Notes under the pieces: generated by a model
What the model saw: the letters and a program-made list of their open reading frames with translations, nothing else
Databases searched by the model: none
Told to the model about the DNA's origin: nothing
Program-made: the position numbers and the translations under genes
Origin: Nostoc sp. CHAB 5715
Lineage (GTDB): Bacteria; Cyanobacteriota; Cyanobacteriia; Cyanobacteriales; Nostocaceae
Length of the DNA stretch: 8,417 nucleotides
Assembly (NCBI RefSeq): GCF_020829685.1
Contig: NZ_JAIVFR010000236.1
Span: 1-8,417, forward strand
Reading direction: 5' to 3'
In this document: piece by piece, positions 5,424-8,417 of the stretch
Layout of the letters: each line of letters opens with the position of its first letter
How positions within the stretch are numbered: position 1 is the stretch's first letter

Positions 5424-5750
5424 TTAAGCTGCTTCTAGAGGTGCCATTGTCAAACCTGCTCGGTGCAGCTGCTGGTGATAGAGTTCCGCAGGTTCTTGGG
5501 GCCCGACCCAGACGATCGCTTGACCTTCATAGTGTACCTGATTAGTTAGATCCCATGCGCGATCGCCACTCATCCCTGGAATATATTTCATCAAACATTC
5601 AGCCACATGTTGAAATGTATTAAAATCATCATTTAATACGATCACTTTATAATTCGGATAAGTCTGACGGGTAACTTGATTAGACCGTTCAGGAGCTATA
5701 GTTGGTGCTGTGGCCATCCCGTAAACATCTGCTGAAAGTGTCATAACCAT
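5424..5750 (-). CDS. clpS: ClpS adaptor of the Clp protease
   Basis: An adaptor that hands proteins with destabilising N-terminal residues to a Clp ATPase, which in cyanobacteria would be ClpC. The ClpS core runs from YPNYKVIVLNDDFNTF to the C-terminal GLTMAPLEA. Numbered from ATG at 5750 (108 residues), the substrate-pocket residues N40, D41, D42 and H73 align with N34, D35, D36 and H66 of E. coli ClpS. The gatekeeper Met40 of E. coli is replaced by F46, which may shift substrate preference. The sequence resembles the more divergent of two cyanobacterial ClpS paralogues; I cannot settle which numbered paralogue it is. The start is uncertain: TTG at 5765 and ATGs at 5750, 5744 and 5717 are in frame, and none has a good Shine-Dalgarno. 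Five bases after its stop begins the DUF2103 gene. Confidence 0.93.
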   Translation of the reverse strand: MVMTLSADVYGMATAPTIAPERSNQVTRQTYPNYKVIVLNDDFNTFQHVAECLMKYIPGMSGDRAWDLTNQVHYEGQAIVWVGPQEPAELYHQQLHRAGLTMAPLEAA

Positions 5751-5814
5751 AGAACAATTGGTCAAGAGGATTTTACAAAACTACACTACAAACAACTAGT
5801 TTAGTCGATTGTCT

Positions 5815-5839
5815 GGGGAGTGGGGAATGGGGAGTGGGG
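5815..5839 (+). other. G-quadruplex motif upstream of clpS
   Basis: Four GGGG tracts at 5815-5818, 5822-5825, 5829-5832 and 5836-5839 are separated by three 3-base loops (AGT, AAT, AGT). This is an ideal four-layer quadruplex motif created by the heptamer period. It lies 65 bp upstream of the clpS ATG at 5750, on the template strand for clpS, so it could influence DNA structure or transcription there. Function is an inference. Confidence 0.55.
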
Positions 5840-5888
5840 AGTGCTGAGTGCGGAGTTAGGAGTTAGGAGTTAGGAGTTAGGAGTTAGG
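5815..5888 (+). repeat. STRR: drifting heptamer array GGGGAGT to TAGGAGT
   Basis: More than ten units in one continuous 7-base phase: GGGGAGT, GGGGAAT, GGGGAGT twice, GCTGAGT, GCGGAGT, then four TAGGAGT units and TAGG. The consensus changes along the array, from GGGG-headed to TAGG-headed units, so two related heptamer families appear fused in phase. It sits between the FAD oxidoreductase gene and clpS. Confidence 0.93.
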
Positions 5889-5913
5889 TATTCTGTATTG
5901 GAAAGAATTCAGT

Positions 5914-5986
5914 CCCAATGCCCAATGCCCAATGCCCAATGCCCAATGCCCAATGCCCCATGCCCCATGCCCAATGCCCAATGCCC
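5914..5986 (+). repeat. STRR: ten CCCAATG heptamers touching the oxidoreductase stop codon
   Basis: Ten units in 7-base phase, six CCCAATG, two CCCCATG and two CCCAATG, then CCC. The last C of the array is the first base of the triplet CTA (5986-5988), which is the TAG stop of the minus-strand oxidoreductase gene. The array therefore begins exactly where coding ends. Frames read through it give repetitive peptides such as GIGHWALGIGHW, which are not genes. Confidence 0.95.
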
Positions 5987-8040
5987 TACCTCCAATTATC
6001 CCAGTTTTCGTTAAAAATGGATGTATCGGGGAAGGCTGTGGGGTTACCATTTTGTTGCAAAAGCCGTTTGAGTGCTTCCAGTTGTGGCTCTTGTTTGGGT
6101 AAATCATCGACTAGTTGGTAGGGTGCGATCGCATTTTTGATGGCAAAACTAGCAACAGTTCCCGCAGCTGCGCCAGATGACCATTCAAAGGAATGGACTC
6201 GATAGGCAGCAGCAGCAATATGACTAGTAGCAATGCTTTTGCCTCCTACCAGCAAATTATCAATTTTCTGGGGAATCATTGCCCTCAATGCAATTTGGAA
6301 GGGATAAGCAAGACCAGCACCACGCCTTTCACCTGGACGTTCTGTATTACCAGGGGCTTCTGGGGGACTATTCACCATACAAGGATGGAAATCTATAGCG
6401 TAGTGACCAATACCCACAGCGTCGGGGAAGATGGTAGAACGAGTCCGTCGCATTGCTTTTTCTGGTGAGACTTTACCTTCAATTACTGATACTGCTTCCA
6501 AACCTGCAAGTGCTGCTCGTAGTCTCCGATACATATCTGTTGGCAGAGTCTGGGAGTAATACTGATCATTGTAATCTCGGCGAGAAATATCAATTTCCCA
6601 AATACCAAAGCCACCAGGTTGTCCCCAACTAGGGCGGCCAATGATGCGCCGTCCTTCGCGCATATAAGGATATTTTGATAAGCCATGCACTGTCCCCATC
6701 GGAGAATTTAACCCGGAAACAAAGCGGTTATTGCTTTGCTGCTGCTTTACAGCCTCCCCTAGTTGGGAATCTGTAGTCCCAGCTACCAACCAATAATAAA
6801 ATGAGAGGGCATTTTCTTCAGCTTTGCGGAGGGTTTCTGTTCGCAGTCCTCCCATCCAGCCCCCTGATTTTAACTGCCCAGTCCCTTGTAACTGTTGGCG
6901 ACTATAAACTAAGTTATCCTTGGCTGTTCCGGGGCGGTAGTCGTTACCCCAAGTCCAGTTTTGCATAGAGATGTCCCCTGGTGTAGCAGCAGTAAAACTT
7001 ACACCGCCGAATTTTGCTGGTTTGCCTTTGTTTGGACTCCAAATGCGACGATAGGTGAAAACTAAGTCAAAGTTAGCCAGTCGCTTTAATTCATAGCTAA
7101 AATATGGTGCGTATTCTAAATAAAATGGGGGCATCGTTTGCGGTTGCGGTTCCTTAGTTGCCTCCATTGCAAAGGTGTAGGTAAATCCTTGAGGGCAATA
7201 AGGATCGTTGTTGGTACTGGAAGCAGAAGGTTCTAGGTAAGAACGGGCATCAATACCCAATCGATAGGGGACATCAGCAAGTGCAATAATTTCTCCAGTT
7301 TCGCTCGCGTCTACGACGTACCATTTAGGAGCATCCCCTTTATCTGCCTTGGGGAGGAAACGGAGAATAGTTTTGGTAAATCGAGATGAGTTTTCGTAGC
7401 TATAAGAATCTTCAATACTTTGAGATAAAGTAAAACTATTGAGGGGTGGTGCGCCTTTTGGTGGTTGATGTTGAATAGCGATCGCACTATTAATTATTTT
7501 GCCATCAGCAGCGATTTCCAAGTCTTTAATTACCGTGTTAGGAAACCATTGCAACTTCCCTTTGCCCTGCTTCTCGGCATCTTTGAGCATCTGAACCAAA
7601 ATGGTGTGAGCATCGCGGGGAAGAAAGCAGGAGTCACTTACCCAACAGTCACCGGGGTTAAGTTCACCGTATTTGCGCTTAATCCGGTTTCGTAATTCTA
7701 GGTAGCCGCGAGAATAGAATTTGAGAGCACGCTGAGTTGGACGTTCATCTAACGCAGATGTGCCTTGAGCAGAAATTTGTCCTCCCAGCCAGTCAGTAAT
7801 TTCCGTGAGGCAAACCGTTCGTCCTGCTAGTAAAGCCTCGTAAGCTGTGGCGACACCAGAAAGTCCACCACCCACAACTAAAATCTCGCAATTAAGACTT
7901 TTATCTGGGGTTCTCGGTACTGTGGCGTTCGCCTTTGGCGTTGGCGCAGCCATCGCACCATCAAATGCAACTAAACTAGATATTAAGTTGAGACTGATCA
8001 GCGATGTCAAACTATAAGCTACTTTGTGTCTGCCCTTCAT
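5986..8040 (-). CDS. Exported FAD-dependent oxidoreductase (FAD_oxidored type)
   Basis: A 684-residue flavoprotein. A Sec-type signal peptide is clear: basic KGRHK at 2-6, a hydrophobic core at about 11-25 and a likely cleavage after AMA (29-31), so the enzyme should act in the periplasm or thylakoid lumen. No twin-arginine is present. The FAD Rossmann site follows: CEILVVGGGLSG at 51-62 and E80 as probable ribose ligand, then WLGGQ at 84-88. Other family-like phrases are DASETGE at 244-250, REGRRIIG at 461-468, and near the C-terminus DNLLVGGKSIATSH (594-607) with AYRVHSFEWSSGAAAG (612-627), the usual second FAD contact. The substrate is unknown. The ATG at 8040 gives the complete signal peptide, with a loosely placed AAGGGG about 11 bases upstream. 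A 235-bp repeat-filled gap separates it from clpS, so they are probably independent units. Confidence 0.92.
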   Translation of the reverse strand: MKGRHKVAYSLTSLISLNLISSLVAFDGAMAAPTPKANATVPRTPDKSLNCEILVVGGGLSGVATAYEALLAGRTVCLTEITDWLGGQISAQGTSALDERPTQRALKFYSRGYLELRNRIKRKYGELNPGDCWVSDSCFLPRDAHTILVQMLKDAEKQGKGKLQWFPNTVIKDLEIAADGKIINSAIAIQHQPPKGAPPLNSFTLSQSIEDSYSYENSSRFTKTILRFLPKADKGDAPKWYVVDASETGEIIALADVPYRLGIDARSYLEPSASSTNNDPYCPQGFTYTFAMEATKEPQPQTMPPFYLEYAPYFSYELKRLANFDLVFTYRRIWSPNKGKPAKFGGVSFTAATPGDISMQNWTWGNDYRPGTAKDNLVYSRQQLQGTGQLKSGGWMGGLRTETLRKAEENALSFYYWLVAGTTDSQLGEAVKQQQSNNRFVSGLNSPMGTVHGLSKYPYMREGRRIIGRPSWGQPGGFGIWEIDISRRDYNDQYYSQTLPTDMYRRLRAALAGLEAVSVIEGKVSPEKAMRRTRSTIFPDAVGIGHYAIDFHPCMVNSPPEAPGNTERPGERRGAGLAYPFQIALRAMIPQKIDNLLVGGKSIATSHIAAAAYRVHSFEWSSGAAAGTVASFAIKNAIAPYQLVDDLPKQEPQLEALKRLLQQNGNPTAFPDTSIFNENWDNWR

Positions 8041-8127
8041 GGTTAAAGAAACCCCTTCAACTTCTGTTCCATTTTGTAGACGGTAGCATCTAGCAAATGT
8101 TTAACTCAAGCAATTCTTCACAAGATA

Positions 8128-8150
8128 AGGGAGCATCCCTGTTTTTATTT
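8128..8150 (+). terminator. Weak intrinsic terminator-like hairpin
   Basis: AGGGA (8128-8132), loop GCA, TCCCT (8136-8140), followed by GTTTTTATTT on the plus strand. The 5-bp stem is short. There is no plus-strand gene upstream for it to serve. On the minus strand it lies in the oxidoreductase leader, where the hairpin would be followed by no T-tract. Confidence 0.25.
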
Positions 8151-8168
8151 AGCTAGCAAAGATTAATC

Positions 8169-8228
8169 CTTGTGGGGTGGGCCGAAATGCCTGCCCTAAT
8201 TATGCAAGTTCAATGTGGAACAGCTTAT
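8169..8228. repeat. 60-bp dispersed repeat, copy 2
   Basis: Same orientation as 693-752 and identical at 55 of 60 bases. The five differences include GGGGCG to GGGCCG and CCCGCCC to CCTGCCC. The flanks beyond CAGCTTAT differ completely between the copies, so this marks the repeat boundary on the right. Confidence 0.85.
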
Positions 8229-8232
8229 CTTC

Positions 8233-8417
8233 AAGGCAGAAGCTGCTACAGACTGCGCGAAACACTTAAACGTGAAAGCGGAAGTTGCTACTGTTAAGGC
8301 AGAAGCTGCTACAGACTACGCGAAACACTGAAACGTGAAGGCGGAAGTTGCTGCAAGGAAGGCGGAAGCTGCTACAGGCTGCGCGAAAGTTGTTATAGGG
8401 AAGATAAACAGAGAAAT
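8233..8417 (+). repeat. 63-bp tandem repeat with 21-bp sub-period, about 2.9 units, open at the window edge
   Basis: Units start at 8233, 8296 and 8359 with AAGGC(A/G)GAAGCTGCTACAG. Units 1 and 2 are nearly identical; unit 3 diverges after about 30 bases. A related half-motif, AARGCGGAAGTTGCT, recurs 42 bases into units 1 and 2, so the array is built on a 21-bp step. Read from 8233 on the plus strand it gives heptads KAEAATD, CAKHLNV, KAEVATV, with a single stop (TGA at 8329-8331, where unit 1 has TTA). It may be a decayed coding repeat or a non-coding array. Confidence 0.75.

Larger units (their letters stand above)
8041..8417. other. Leader of the oxidoreductase gene, then a repeat tract with no clear gene
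   Basis: The first part (8041-8168) should contain the oxidoreductase promoter on the minus strand, but I could not place a convincing -35/-10 pair. It holds a small hairpin at 8128-8140. From 8169 to the edge the sequence is repeats: the 60-bp dispersed repeat, then a 63-bp tandem repeat. No ORF with a start codon and binding site is supported. Confidence 0.5.

Noticed and set aside
5751..5765. TTG at 5765 as the clpS start
   Set aside because: No binding site precedes it, and the ATG at 5750 is in frame; the extra five residues add nothing to the ClpS fold. It cannot be excluded.
5010..5986. Possible CRISPR arrays
   Set aside because: Units are 7-base tandem repeats with no spacers and no cas genes nearby.
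5877..6121. Open frames on both strands through the CCCAATG array
   Set aside because: They are low-complexity peptides produced by a 7-base repeat, and they overlap the real oxidoreductase C-terminus.
8233..8417. CRISPR or att-site array at the right edge
   Set aside because: The 63-bp units are contiguous and have no unique spacers; no integrase is visible.

Overview
The window reads as chromosomal DNA of a filamentous, Nostoc-type cyanobacterium. Three things point there. The octamer GCGATCGC (HIP1) occurs exactly ten times in about 8.4 kb. Several intergenic gaps hold short heptamer tandem repeats (STRR), typical of heterocyst-forming genomes. The genes themselves (crtE, the DUF212 membrane protein, a cyanobacterial-type clpS, DUF2103) have the cyanobacterial sequence style. 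Most of the window is ordinary housekeeping sequence. The unusual material is repeats and small insertions, and I did not find a convincing new multi-gene system.

Layout. At the left edge (1-316) a plus-strand ORF of unknown function ends at 144. It overlaps, tail to tail, the start of a minus-strand AI-2E/PerM-type transporter that stays recognisable for only 48 codons; this looks like a break point. Positions 317-1005 hold no credible gene and are a mosaic of dispersed repeats. On the minus strand, a probable lipoprotein with an OB-fold-like domain (1465-2070) is followed after 21 bases by a NUDIX hydrolase (1006-1443). The lipoprotein ORF carries an apparent 120-bp, frame-preserving MITE-like insertion.

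The plus strand then carries folD (2298-3176), crtE (3346-4278) and a DUF212/divergent PAP2 membrane protein (4549-5004). FolD supplies one-carbon folates. CrtE makes geranylgeranyl diphosphate for carotenoids, chlorophyll phytol and quinone tails. The role of the DUF212 protein is not established, though a phosphatase-like fold next to a prenyl-diphosphate synthase is suggestive. The gaps of 169 and 270 bp contain palindromes, so one uninterrupted operon is not certain.

Facing this group on the minus strand are clpS (5424-5750, N-degron adaptor for the Clp protease) and, five bases after it, a DUF2103 putative metal-binding protein (5098-5418). Upstream is a large exported FAD-dependent oxidoreductase (5986-8040). 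Heptamer arrays fill the clpS/oxidoreductase gap and the convergent gap at 5005-5097. One array reaches the oxidoreductase stop codon, and another contains a textbook four-tract G-quadruplex motif.

The right edge (8041-8417) holds the oxidoreductase leader, a second copy of a 60-bp repeat also found at 693-752, and a 63-bp tandem repeat built on a 21-bp (seven-codon) period that runs off the window.
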